Assembly: GCF_011290365.1 (NCBI RefSeq) | Contig: NZ_CP049786.1 | Span: 4,879,775 to 4,943,774, forward strand | Origin: Leclercia sp. 29361 | Lineage (GTDB): Bacteria > Pseudomonadota > Gammaproteobacteria > Enterobacterales > Enterobacteriaceae | Direction: 5' to 3' | Length of the DNA stretch: 64,000 nt | Part shown: positions 25,448-36,794 of the stretch, piece after piece | Position numbering within the stretch: position 1 is the stretch's first letter | Layout of the letters: each line of letters starts with the position of its first letter | Translations under genes and position numbers: made by a program | The notes under the pieces: generated by a model | The model's database searches: none | Told to the model about the DNA's origin: nothing | Seen by the model: only the letters and a program-made list of their open reading frames with translations

Positions 25448-25456
25448 TTTTCCACA
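25448..25456 (+). promoter_or_regulatory. DnaA box upstream of mioC
   Basis: TTTTCCACA fits the relaxed DnaA box TTWTNCACA and lies 60 bases before the mioC start, where E. coli also has a DnaA box through which DnaA represses mioC. A -10-like TACAAT is at 25482-25487. Confidence 0.65.
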
Positions 25457-25515
25457 GGTAGATCCCAGCTCGCTCACAGCGTACAATGATCCCTCTTTAT
25501 ATGAGCGAGCGATCC

Positions 25516-25965
25516 ATGGCAGATATTACTCTTATTAGCGGTAGCACCCTCGGCGGGGCTGAATATGTAGCGGAACACCTGGCTGAAAAGCTGGAAGATG
25601 CGGGTTTTTCCACCGAAACGCTGCACGGACCGTTATTAGAAGATCTGCCGATCGACGGGATCTGGCTGTTGATCACCTCTACCCACGGTGCCGGCGATCT
25701 TCCGGATAACCTTCTTCCTTTATATGAAGAGCTGAAAGAGCATCAGCCTGACCTAGCGAACGTCCGGTTTGGGGCGATCGGCATCGGCAGCCGGGAATAT
25801 GACACTTTCTGCGGTGCCGTTGAGAAAGTGGAGACCGAACTGAAGTCCTGCGGGGCACAACAGATCGGTGAAACGCTGAAGATCAACATCCTCGATCACG
25901 ATATTCCGGAAGATCCAGCGGAACTTTGGCTGGCTGAATGGAAAAATTTACTCAAAAACGATTAA
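25516..25965 (+). CDS. mioC: Flavodoxin-like protein MioC
   Basis: Small FMN-binding protein (149 residues) whose transcription runs into oriC. In E. coli it supports biotin synthase in vitro. The flavodoxin phosphate loop SGSTLGGAEYVAE is at residues 8-20, and the flavin-binding THGAGDLPDN follows. The frame extends upstream to 25486, but ATG 25516 gives the family start MADITLISGSTLGG. It is the left border of oriC. Confidence 0.95.
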   Translation: MADITLISGSTLGGAEYVAEHLAEKLEDAGFSTETLHGPLLEDLPIDGIWLLITSTHGAGDLPDNLLPLYEELKEHQPDLANVRFGAIGIGSREYDTFCGAVEKVETELKSCGAQQIGETLKINILDHDIPEDPAELWLAEWKNLLKND

Positions 25966-25981
25966 AGATCGTGCGATCAGA

Positions 25982-26227
25982 TGTGGATAACTCTGGTTAA
26001 AAGCTTGGATCAACCGGTAGTTATCCCAAGAATAACCGTTGATGACTTTTTGTGCTGTGCATAAGTCGCCGATCTGATCCCAGCTTATACGTCGCAGGAT
26101 CACCGATCATTCACAGCAAACGATCCTCTCTAAACGCATGATCTTCTTCGGGAGATCCGGCTTATCCACAGAAATCCGCGATCCTAATAAGAGATCACAA
26201 TAAAACAGATCTCTAAATAAGAAGATC
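25982..26227. other. oriC: Chromosomal replication origin oriC
   Basis: Lies between mioC and mnmG, inverted relative to the usual E. coli drawing. DnaA boxes on this strand: R4 TGTGGATAA 25982-25990; R3-position TTATCCCAA 26021-26029; R2-position TGTGCATAA 26056-26064; R5M TCATTCACA 26107-26115; R1 TTATCCACA 26162-26170. GATC sites are dense, as needed for SeqA. The unwinding element follows at 26184-26227. R1 and R4 are perfect; R2 and R3 differ by one base each from the E. coli sequences I remember. I did not place the IHF and Fis sites. Confidence 0.95.
26184..26227 (-). other. oriC DNA-unwinding element (three AT-rich 13-mers)
   Basis: Read on the minus strand: GATCTCTTATTAG (26184-26196, R), GATCTGTTTTATT (26199-26211, M) and GATCTTCTTATTT (26215-26227, L). 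All three begin with GATCT, as in E. coli. DnaA opens the duplex here to load DnaB helicase. Confidence 0.92.
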
Positions 26228-26338
26228 TTCTTTTTAATAGTCAGGATCCCAGTGCTTTCTCGATCGACTAAAGTTGAGTAGAATCCACGGCCCGGGCTTC
26301 AATCCATTTTCTTACCGCTTTACGCGAGGCAGACCACC

Positions 26339-28228
26339 ATGTTTTATCAGGATCCTTTTGACGTCATCATCATTGGCGGGGGTCATGCAGGCACCGAGGC
26401 CGCAATGGCCGCGGCGCGAATGGGTCAGCAGACCCTGCTTTTGACACACAATATCGACACGCTAGGACAGATGTCCTGTAATCCGGCGATTGGCGGCATT
26501 GGGAAAGGACACCTGGTAAAAGAAGTGGATGCCCTTGGCGGCCTGATGGCCACCGCGATCGATCATGCCGGCATTCAGTTTAGGATACTAAACGCGAGCA
26601 AAGGCCCTGCCGTTCGTGCCACCCGTGCACAGGCAGACCGCGTGCTCTATCGCCAGGCGGTACGCACCGCGCTGGAGAATCAGCCGAACCTGATGATCTT
26701 CCAGCAGGCGGTTGAGGATCTGATCGTCGAAAACGATCGTGTTGTTGGCGCCGTGACCCAGATGGGTCTGAAGTTCCGTGCCAAAGCCGTCGTACTGACC
26801 GTCGGGACTTTTCTCGATGGTAAAATTCATATCGGACTGGATAACTACAGCGGTGGCCGTGCTGGCGATCCGCCGTCCATTCCGCTGTCGCGTCGTCTGC
26901 GCGAGCTGCCGCTGCGCGTCAGCCGCCTGAAAACCGGCACGCCGCCGCGTATTGACGCCCGCACTATCGATTTCAGCGTGCTGGCACAACAGCACGGCGA
27001 CAATCCAATGCCGGTCTTCTCGTTCATGGGCAACGTGGATCAGCATCCGCGCCAGGTGCCGTGCTATGTCACGCACACCAACGAGAAAACTCATGACGTG
27101 ATCCGCAGCAACCTCGATCGCAGCCCGATGTATGCCGGCGTGATCGAAGGGATCGGCCCACGTTACTGCCCGTCGATCGAAGACAAGGTGATGCGCTTTG
27201 CCGATCGTAACCAGCACCAGATCTTCCTCGAGCCGGAAGGGTTGACCTCCAACGAGATCTACCCGAACGGTATCTCCACCAGCCTGCCGTTCGATGTACA
27301 GATGCAGATCGTCCGTTCGATGCAGGGGATGGAGAATGCGAAGATTGTCCGTCCGGGCTATGCCATTGAATATGACTTCTTCGATCCGCGTGACCTGAAG
27401 CCGACCCTGGAAAGCAAATTTATTCAGGGGCTGTTCTTCGCGGGCCAGATCAACGGCACGACCGGTTACGAAGAAGCCGCCGCGCAGGGTCTGCTGGCCG
27501 GTCTCAACGCCGCGCGTTTCTCTGCCGAGAAAGAGGGCTGGGCGCCGGGTCGTTCTCAGGCTTACCTTGGCGTGCTGGTGGACGACCTTTGCACCCTCGG
27601 GACCAAAGAGCCGTACCGCATGTTTACCTCTCGGGCGGAATATCGTCTGATGCTGCGTGAAGACAACGCCGACCTGCGTCTGACCGAAAAAGGGCGTGAG
27701 CTGGGTCTGGTGGATGATGCGCGCTGGGCGCGTTTCAACGAGAAGCTGGAGACCATCGAGCGCGAACGTCAGCGCCTGAAGTCCACCTGGGTCAACCCAA
27801 CCACCGAATCTGTAGACGAAGTGAATGCTCACCTGTCTGCGCCGCTTTCCCGTGAAGCGAGCGGGGAAGATCTGCTCCGTCGTCCGGAGATGACCTACGA
27901 CCAGCTGATCCAGATGACGCCGTTCGCGCCGGGTCTGGATGACGTGCAGGCCGCCGAGCAGGTCGAAATCCAGGTGAAATACGAAGGCTATATCGCCCGT
28001 CAGCAGGATGAGATCGAGAAACAGCAGCGTAACGAGAGCACGATCCTCCCGGCCACGCTGGATTACCGTCAGGTTAACGGCCTCTCCAACGAGGTGATCG
28101 CCAAGCTGAACGACCATAAACCGTCGTCCATCGGCCAGGCATCGCGCATTTCCGGCGTCACGCCTGCGGCCATCTCCATTCTGCTGGTGTGGCTGAAAAA
28201 ACAGGGTATGCTGCGTCGCAGCGCATAA
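26339..28228 (+). CDS. mnmG: tRNA uridine-5-carboxymethylaminomethyl synthase MnmG (GidA)
   Basis: FAD enzyme that works with MnmE (encoded at 59752 here) to make cmnm5U at the wobble base of certain tRNAs. It has 629 residues as in E. coli. The FAD-binding dinucleotide motif [12 protein letters not shown] is at residues 10-21. [20 protein letters not shown] and the C-terminal MnmE/tRNA-binding helices are present. It borders oriC, and in E. coli transcription from its promoter stimulates initiation. Confidence 0.97.
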   Translation: MFYQDPFDVIIIGGGHAGTEAAMAAARMGQQTLLLTHNIDTLGQMSCNPAIGGIGKGHLVKEVDALGGLMATAIDHAGIQFRILNASKGPAVRATRAQADRVLYRQAVRTALENQPNLMIFQQAVEDLIVENDRVVGAVTQMGLKFRAKAVVLTVGTFLDGKIHIGLDNYSGGRAGDPPSIPLSRRLRELPLRVSRLKTGTPPRIDARTIDFSVLAQQHGDNPMPVFSFMGNVDQHPRQVPCYVTHTNEKTHDVIRSNLDRSPMYAGVIEGIGPRYCPSIEDKVMRFADRNQHQIFLEPEGLTSNEIYPNGISTSLPFDVQMQIVRSMQGMENAKIVRPGYAIEYDFFDPRDLKPTLESKFIQGLFFAGQINGTTGYEEAAAQGLLAGLNAARFSAEKEGWAPGRSQAYLGVLVDDLCTLGTKEPYRMFTSRAEYRLMLREDNADLRLTEKGRELGLVDDARWARFNEKLETIERERQRLKSTWVNPTTESVDEVNAHLSAPLSREASGEDLLRRPEMTYDQLIQMTPFAPGLDDVQAAEQVEIQVKYEGYIARQQDEIEKQQRNESTILPATLDYRQVNGLSNEVIAKLNDHKPSSIGQASRISGVTPAAISILLVWLKKQGMLRRSA

Positions 28229-28240
28229 TCGTAAGAACTG

Positions 28241-28307
28241 CCCGGTGATGCGTAGCGATCCGGGCCTACAGAACTCCGTAGGGCGGGTAAGCGTAGCGCT
28301 ACCCGCC
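28241..28307. repeat. Two REP-like palindromes between mnmG and rsmG
   Basis: Unit 1 at 28241-28264 (CCCGGTGATGCGTAGCGATCCGGG) reads as a hairpin of CCCGG / CCGGG with a GC-rich interior. Unit 2 at 28282-28307 pairs GGCGGGTA with TACCCGCC around GCGTAGCGC. They sit inside the mnmG-rsmG operon gap and may set the relative message levels. Confidence 0.7.
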
Positions 28308-28333
28308 AAAACGCATCTCAACAGGTATTCTCC

Positions 28334-28957
28334 GTGCTTAACAAACTCACTCGTCTGCTGGATCAAGCCGGTATTTCGCTCACCGATCACCAGAAAAATC
28401 AGCTGGTGGGGTATGTCGATATGCTGCACAAATGGAACAAGGCCTATAACCTCACCTCGGTACGCGACCCGAACGAGATGCTGGTGCGTCACATCCTCGA
28501 CAGCATCGTCGTGGCGCCTCACCTCCAGGGTGAGCGTTTTATCGATGTCGGCACCGGTCCAGGCCTGCCGGGTATCCCACTCTCTATCGTGCGTCCTGAG
28601 TGCCAGTTCACGCTGCTGGACAGTCTGGGCAAGCGCGTGCGCTTCCTGCGCCAGGTTCAACATGAACTGAAGCTGGAAAATATTTACCCGGTACAGAGTA
28701 GGGTAGAGGAGTTTCCCGCCGAGCCGCCGTTTGATGGCGTGATCAGCCGGGCCTTTGCCTCGCTCAACGACATGATCGGCTGGTGTAAGCATCTGCCTGC
28801 ACAGAACGGACGGTTTTATGCCCTGAAAGGCATCCTGCCGGAAGATGAAATCGCACAACTGCCGGACGGGTTTGAGGTGGAGTCCGCCATCAAATTACGC
28901 GTTCCACAGCTGGAAGGTGAGCGCCATCTGGTGATCGTTAAGCCAAACAGTTTTTAA
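28334..28957 (+). CDS. rsmG: 16S rRNA m7G527 methyltransferase RsmG (GidB)
   Basis: Methylates G527 of 16S rRNA with S-adenosylmethionine; loss gives low-level streptomycin resistance. It has 207 residues. The SAM-binding motif [19 protein letters not shown] is near residues 70-88. The start is GTG at 28334, as in E. coli, and the family start [13 protein letters not shown] follows. It is downstream of mnmG in the gid operon. Confidence 0.96.
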   Translation: MLNKLTRLLDQAGISLTDHQKNQLVGYVDMLHKWNKAYNLTSVRDPNEMLVRHILDSIVVAPHLQGERFIDVGTGPGLPGIPLSIVRPECQFTLLDSLGKRVRFLRQVQHELKLENIYPVQSRVEEFPAEPPFDGVISRAFASLNDMIGWCKHLPAQNGRFYALKGILPEDEIAQLPDGFEVESAIKLRVPQLEGERHLVIVKPNSF

Positions 28958-29454
28958 AAAAATAATAAAAAATGTGGAAATTGTGCTGTTCTAAGTATGT
29001 TAAAAAACAGTCTGAAGGTTAAGAAATAGCCAGCGTTAATTTAACCGCTTTTTTACTGTGGATTTTCTTTGGGTTAACCTTAATGTGTAGTTAACCCAAA
29101 ATATAATAAACCCTGAAAATATCAGCTTGCTAAAAGTAGGGGTTAGTAACCAGATCGTAATGTTAAATATTTATTATAAATGTCAATAAAAGGTTTTTGT
29201 TGTATACAGGGCTGTTTTGTAAATAGTTACTTAAATTACTCTTTAATATCATAAAGATGAAATATAGCGATTTACTGATTTCAATTATTCGACCTTATCG
29301 TAAATGTGTATTTTGTGATCCTGTGCACGCTTTATCGCCAATGTTTCCGCGTAGTTTGCAGTTTTGATGAGTCATTCACAGTTTGACGAAAAGTTAAGAA
29401 ATAGCGCCGGGGAAAAATATTTAAACATTTATTCACCTTTTCGCTACTTATTGT
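28958..29454. other. AT-rich non-coding gap between rsmG and the atp operon
   Basis: About 500 bases with no gene I can support. E. coli has a gap of similar size and composition. The only clear structure is an 11-bp inverted repeat TTTGGGTTAAC / GTTAACCCAAA (29068-29100) with an 11-base loop, which could act as a weak terminator for rsmG. The atp promoter follows at 29455. Confidence 0.6.
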
Positions 29455-29482
29455 TTGAAATCACGGGGACGCACCGTATAAT
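29455..29482 (+). promoter_or_regulatory. Main atp operon promoter
   Basis: -35 TTGAAA (29455-29460) and perfect -10 TATAAT (29477-29482) with a 16-base spacer, about 90 bases before atpI. The position corresponds to the known E. coli atp (unc) promoter. Confidence 0.85.
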
Positions 29483-29572
29483 TTGACCGCTTTTTGCTGC
29501 TTGACTCTGAGCCCTAAAGGACGTTTTATACGACACGCGACATACCTCGAAGTGAGCAGGAGTAAAAACGTG

Positions 29573-30777
<1,205 letters not shown>

Positions 30778-30804
30778 TTCTTTACCAACACTACTACGTT
30801 TTAA

Positions 30805-31083
<279 letters not shown>

Positions 31084-31119
31084 TAAGCCACAGTTGTAAA
31101 TTTAAAGAGGTATTGTGCT

Positions 31120-31590
31120 GTGAACATGAACGCAACAATCCTCGGCCAGGCCATCGCGTTTGTTATCTTTGTCTGGTTCTGCATGAAGTACGTATGGCCG
31201 CCTTTAATGGCAGCCATCGAAAAACGTCAGAAAGAAATTTCTGACGGACTGGCTTCTGCAGAACGCGCTAAGAAAGATTTGGACCTTGCACAGGCCAACG
31301 CGACCGACCAGCTGAAAAAAGCGAAAGCGGAAGCCCAGGTAATCATCGAGCAGGCGAACAAACGTCGTTCTCAGATCCTGGACGAAGCGAAAGCTGAAGC
31401 AGAACAGGAACGTACTAAAATCGTGACGCAAGCGCAGGCAGAAATTGATGCCGAGCGTAAACGTGCTCGCGAAGAGCTGCGTAAGCAGGTCGCGATTCTG
31501 GCTGTTGCTGGCGCCGAGAAGATCATCGAACGTTCCGTGGATGAAGCTGCTAACAGCGACATCGTGGACAAACTTGTCGCTGAACTGTAA
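31120..31590 (+). CDS. atpF: ATP synthase F0 subunit b
   Basis: Peripheral stalk subunit: one N-terminal membrane helix (about residues 5-25) followed by a long charged coiled coil rich in Lys, Glu, Ala and Arg to the C-terminus (DKLVAEL), which binds delta. It has 156 residues as in E. coli. The start is GTG 31120, as in E. coli; ATG 31126 two codons later is possible. AAAGAGG lies upstream at 31104-31110. Confidence 0.97.
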   Translation: MNMNATILGQAIAFVIFVWFCMKYVWPPLMAAIEKRQKEISDGLASAERAKKDLDLAQANATDQLKKAKAEAQVIIEQANKRRSQILDEAKAEAEQERTKIVTQAQAEIDAERKRAREELRKQVAILAVAGAEKIIERSVDEAANSDIVDKLVAEL

Positions 31591-31604
31591 GGAGGGAGGG
31601 GCTG

Positions 31605-32138
31605 ATGTCTGAATTTGTTACGGTAGCTCGCCCCTACGCCAAAGCAGCTTTTGACTTTGCTATCGAACACCAAAATGTCGATCGCTGGCAGAACATGCTG
31701 GCGTTTGCCGCTGAGGTAACGAAAAACGAACACATGGCCGAGATGCTTTCAGGTGCACTGGCACCAGAAACCCTCGCCAGTTCGTTCATCGCCATTTGCG
31801 GTGAGCAGTTAGACACTAACGGTCAGAACCTGATTCGGGTAATGGCAGAAAATGGTCGTCTGAAAGCGCTCCCGGATGTTCTTGAGCAGTTCGAGCACTT
31901 ACGTGCCCTCAGTGAAGCCACCGTTGAAGTTCAGGTAACTTCTGCGTCTGAGCTGAGTAACGAACAGCTTGCGAAAATCACCGCCGCGATGGAAAAACGT
32001 CTGTCACGCAAAGTGAAGCTGAATTGCAATATCGATAAGTCTGTAATGGCGGGCGTAATCATCCGAGCGGGTGATATGGTCATTGATGGCAGCGTACGCG
32101 GCCGTCTTGAGCGCCTTGCAGACGTCTTGCAGTCTTAA
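31605..32138 (+). CDS. atpH: ATP synthase F1 subunit delta
   Basis: Joins the b-stalk to the top of the alpha3beta3 head. It has 177 residues as in E. coli: an N-terminal six-helix domain ([19 protein letters not shown]) and the C-terminal signature [21 protein letters not shown] typical of delta/OSCP. It lies 14 bases after atpF with a very strong Shine-Dalgarno (AAGGAGGGAGGGG), and 12 bases before atpA. Confidence 0.97.
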   Translation: MSEFVTVARPYAKAAFDFAIEHQNVDRWQNMLAFAAEVTKNEHMAEMLSGALAPETLASSFIAICGEQLDTNGQNLIRVMAENGRLKALPDVLEQFEHLRALSEATVEVQVTSASELSNEQLAKITAAMEKRLSRKVKLNCNIDKSVMAGVIIRAGDMVIDGSVRGRLERLADVLQS

Positions 32139-32150
32139 GGGGACTGGAGC

Positions 32151-33692
32151 ATGCAACTGAATTCCACCGAAATCAGCGAACTGATCAAGCAGCGCATTGC
32201 TCAGTTCAGTGTTGTGAGTGAAGCTCACAACGAAGGTACTATTGTTTCTGTAAGCGACGGTGTTATCCGCATCCACGGCCTGGCCGATTGTATGCAGGGT
32301 GAAATGATCTCCCTGCCGGGTAACCGTTACGCTATCGCACTGAACCTGGAGCGCGACTCCGTAGGTGCAGTTGTGATGGGTCCTTACGCTGACCTCGCCG
32401 AAGGCATGAAGGTTAAGTGTACTGGCCGTATTCTTGAAGTTCCAGTTGGCCGTGGCCTGCTGGGTCGCGTGGTGAACACCCTGGGTGCGCCAATCGACGG
32501 TAAAGGTCCAGTTGATAACGATGGCTTCTCGCCAATCGAAGTTATCGCTCCGGGCGTAATCGACCGTCAGTCCGTCGACCAGCCGGTGCAGACCGGTTAT
32601 AAATCCGTTGATGCGATGATCCCAATCGGCCGTGGCCAGCGTGAGCTGATCATCGGTGACCGTCAGACCGGTAAAACCGCGATGGCAATCGATGCGATCA
32701 TCAACCAGCGCGATTCCGGCATCAAATGTGTGTACGTGGCTATCGGCCAGAAAGCGTCCACCATTTCCAACGTGGTTCGTAAACTGGAAGAGCACGGCGC
32801 GCTGGCTAACACCATCGTTGTTGTGGCTACCGCTTCTGAATCTGCTGCACTGCAATACCTGGCACCGTATGCCGGTTGCGCAATGGGCGAATACTTCCGT
32901 GACCGCGGTGAAGATGCTCTGATCGTTTATGATGACCTGTCCAAACAGGCCGTTGCATACCGTCAGGTTTCCCTGCTGCTCCGTCGTCCACCAGGACGTG
33001 AAGCATTCCCGGGCGACGTATTCTATCTGCACTCCCGTCTGCTGGAGCGTGCATCCCGCGTTAACGCGGAATACGTTGAGAATTTCACTAAAGGTGAAGT
33101 GAAAGGCCAGACCGGTTCTCTGACCGCACTGCCAATCATCGAAACCCAGGCGGGTGACGTTTCTGCGTTCGTTCCGACCAACGTAATCTCCATTACCGAT
33201 GGTCAGATCTTCCTGGAAACCAACCTGTTTAACTCCGGTATTCGTCCGGCAGTTAACCCGGGTATCTCCGTATCCCGTGTGGGTGGTGCAGCGCAGACCA
33301 AGATCATCAAGAAACTGTCCGGTGGTATCCGTACCGCGCTGGCACAGTATCGTGAACTGGCAGCGTTCTCCCAGTTTGCATCCGATCTTGACGATGCAAC
33401 CCGTAAACAGCTTGACCACGGTCAGAAAGTGACCGAACTGCTGAAACAGAAACAGTATGCCCCTATGTCAGTCGCACAGCAGGGCCTGGTACTGTTCGCA
33501 GCAGAACGTGGTTATCTGGGGGATGTAGAACTGGCGAAAATCGGTAGCTTCGAAGCCGCACTGCTGGCTTTCGCTGACCGTGACCACGCTCCGCTGATGC
33601 AAGAGATTAACCAGTCCGGTGGCTATAACGACGAAATCGAAGGCAAGCTGAAGAGCCTGCTCGATTCCTTCAAAGCAACCCAGTCCTGGTAA
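32151..33692 (+). CDS. atpA: ATP synthase F1 subunit alpha
   Basis: Non-catalytic nucleotide-binding subunit of the F1 head; three copies alternate with beta. It has 513 residues, the same as E. coli. The P-loop GDRQTGKT is at residues 169-176, and the arginine finger region [10 protein letters not shown] is at about 370-380. Codon use is strongly biased toward highly expressed codons, as in atpD. Confidence 0.98.
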   Translation: MQLNSTEISELIKQRIAQFSVVSEAHNEGTIVSVSDGVIRIHGLADCMQGEMISLPGNRYAIALNLERDSVGAVVMGPYADLAEGMKVKCTGRILEVPVGRGLLGRVVNTLGAPIDGKGPVDNDGFSPIEVIAPGVIDRQSVDQPVQTGYKSVDAMIPIGRGQRELIIGDRQTGKTAMAIDAIINQRDSGIKCVYVAIGQKASTISNVVRKLEEHGALANTIVVVATASESAALQYLAPYAGCAMGEYFRDRGEDALIVYDDLSKQAVAYRQVSLLLRRPPGREAFPGDVFYLHSRLLERASRVNAEYVENFTKGEVKGQTGSLTALPIIETQAGDVSAFVPTNVISITDGQIFLETNLFNSGIRPAVNPGISVSRVGGAAQTKIIKKLSGGIRTALAQYRELAAFSQFASDLDDATRKQLDHGQKVTELLKQKQYAPMSVAQQGLVLFAAERGYLGDVELAKIGSFEAALLAFADRDHAPLMQEINQSGGYNDEIEGKLKSLLDSFKATQSW

Positions 33693-33742
33693 CGTCTGGC
33701 GGTCTGTCTTAGGGCAGACCGCAAGGCATTGAGGAGAAGCTC

Positions 33743-36015
<2,273 letters not shown>

Positions 36016-36035
36016 CGCCTTAATCGGAGGGTGAT

Positions 36036-36455
36036 ATGGCAATGACTTACCACCTGGACGTCGTCAGCGCAGAGCAACAAATGTTCTCTGGTCTGGTCGA
36101 GAAAATCCAGGTAACGGGTAGTGAAGGTGAACTGGGTATCTTCCCGGGTCACGCACCACTGCTCACCGCCATTAAGCCTGGTATGATCCGCATCGTTAAA
36201 CAGTTCGGTCATGAAGAGTTTATCTATCTGTCCGGGGGCATGATTGAAGTGCAACCTGGCAGCGTGACCGTACTGGCTGATACCGCAATTCGTGGCCAGG
36301 ATCTCGACGAAGCGCGAGCTCTGGAAGCGAAGCGTAAAGCAGAAGAGCACATCAAGAGCTCTCATGGCGACGTGGATTACGCTCAGGCGTCTGCAGAGCT
36401 GGCCAAAGCGATCGCGAAACTGCGCGTTATCGAGTTGACCAAAAAAGCGATGTAA
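36036..36455 (+). CDS. atpC: ATP synthase F1 subunit epsilon
   Basis: Rotor subunit and intrinsic inhibitor of ATP hydrolysis: an N-terminal beta sandwich ([33 protein letters not shown]) and a C-terminal two-helix domain rich in Ala, Lys and Glu. It has 139 residues as in E. coli. Last gene of the operon, followed by a strong terminator 18 bases later. In E. coli glmU comes next; here about 2.7 kb of accessory sequence intervenes. Confidence 0.97.
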   Translation: MAMTYHLDVVSAEQQMFSGLVEKIQVTGSEGELGIFPGHAPLLTAIKPGMIRIVKQFGHEEFIYLSGGMIEVQPGSVTVLADTAIRGQDLDEARALEAKRKAEEHIKSSHGDVDYAQASAELAKAIAKLRVIELTKKAM

Positions 36456-36475
36456 CACCGGCTTGAAAGTACGAA

Positions 36476-36509
36476 AGCCAGTCTGGTCTCCAGACTGGCT
36501 TTTTTTTTA
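36476..36509 (+). terminator. atp operon terminator
   Basis: Perfect 11-bp stem AGCCAGTCTGG / CCAGACTGGCT with a 3-base loop, followed by nine to ten T residues (36500-36509). It separates the atp operon from the accessory module that starts just beyond. Confidence 0.95.
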
Positions 36510-36532
36510 TGGTTTCGTTTCACAAAATCTGA

Positions 36533-36552
36533 AATCAAAACGATGTTTTATT
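36533..36552 (+). promoter_or_regulatory. KdgR-like palindrome upstream of the small gene
   Basis: AATCAAAACGATGTTTTATT carries the core AAAAC-GAT-GTTTT, an imperfect palindrome of the type bound by KdgR (IclR-family repressor of pectin catabolism). The same core with a purine-purine-T centre occurs twice upstream of pelX (38929 and 38970). It abuts the first CRP site. The repressor assignment is an inference from the motif and the pelX neighbour. Confidence 0.45.
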
Positions 36553-36556
36553 ATTT

Positions 36557-36572
36557 TGTGATTTAGCTCACA
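36557..36572 (+). promoter_or_regulatory. CRP site 1 of the small gene
   Basis: TGTGATTTAGCTCACA is a perfect match to TGTGA-N6-TCACA. It lies about 90 bases upstream of the small start codon at 36662. Confidence 0.85.
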
Positions 36573-36613
36573 AAATGATTGATCGGCAAAATGTTGAGGA
36601 GTAGACTCCGTTT

Positions 36614-36629
36614 TGTGATGTATATCACA
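36614..36629 (+). promoter_or_regulatory. CRP site 2 of the small gene
   Basis: TGTGATGTATATCACA, again a perfect CRP match, 57 bases downstream of site 1 and 33 bases before the start codon. This is so close to the gene that binding could block rather than activate, depending on where transcription starts. I could not place a convincing -10/-35 pair. Confidence 0.85.
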
Positions 36630-36661
36630 TAACTGAACTTCAAAAACATCAGGATGCCATC

Positions 36662-36733
36662 ATGAAAACCATCAACAAAATCATCGCCCTTTTCAGCAAC
36701 ATGAACGTCTCTTTCGGTACGTTTAATCTGTAA
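36662..36733 (+). CDS. Unrecognised 23-residue peptide under CRP sites
   Basis: A 24-codon frame (23 residues plus TAA). The peptide begins MKTINKIIALF and ends SFGTFNL. It has two lysines near the N-terminus, no acidic residue, and is otherwise hydrophobic or polar, so it may be amphipathic or membrane-associated. AGGA at 36651-36654 gives a good Shine-Dalgarno with a 7-base gap to ATG. Two perfect CRP sites and a KdgR-like box precede it, and a REP-type hairpin follows. I do not recognise a family. It could be a real micro-protein, a leader peptide, or the coding part of a dual-function small RNA. It converges on the 3' end of pelX, 61 bases away. Confidence 0.5.
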   Translation: MKTINKIIALFSNMNVSFGTFNL

Positions 36734-36743
36734 TTGCTGACCT

Positions 36744-36787
36744 GCCGGGCGGCGCCACGCTTACCGTTGTGTGATAAGCGAAGCGCC
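36744..36787. repeat. REP-type hairpin between the small gene and pelX
   Basis: GCCGGGCGGCGCC... with GGCGCCACGCTTA (36751-36763) pairing to TAAGCGAAGCGCC (36775-36787), two mismatches. It lies between the convergent ends of the small gene and pelX and may stop or stabilise both transcripts. Confidence 0.6.
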
Positions 36788-36794
36788 TCCCTGG

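Noticed and set aside
26588..28858. 756-codon open frame on the minus strand opposite mnmG and rsmG
   Set aside because: It is antisense to two certain genes, has the composition of a mirror of GC-rich coding sequence, and shows no family motif or start signal.
29277..29460. Small gene in the rsmG-atpI gap
   Set aside because: Short frames exist but lack a Shine-Dalgarno and have no recognisable product; composition looks non-coding.
32004..33419. 471-codon open frame opposite atpA
   Set aside because: Antisense shadow of a highly biased gene; long antisense frames are expected from its codon use.
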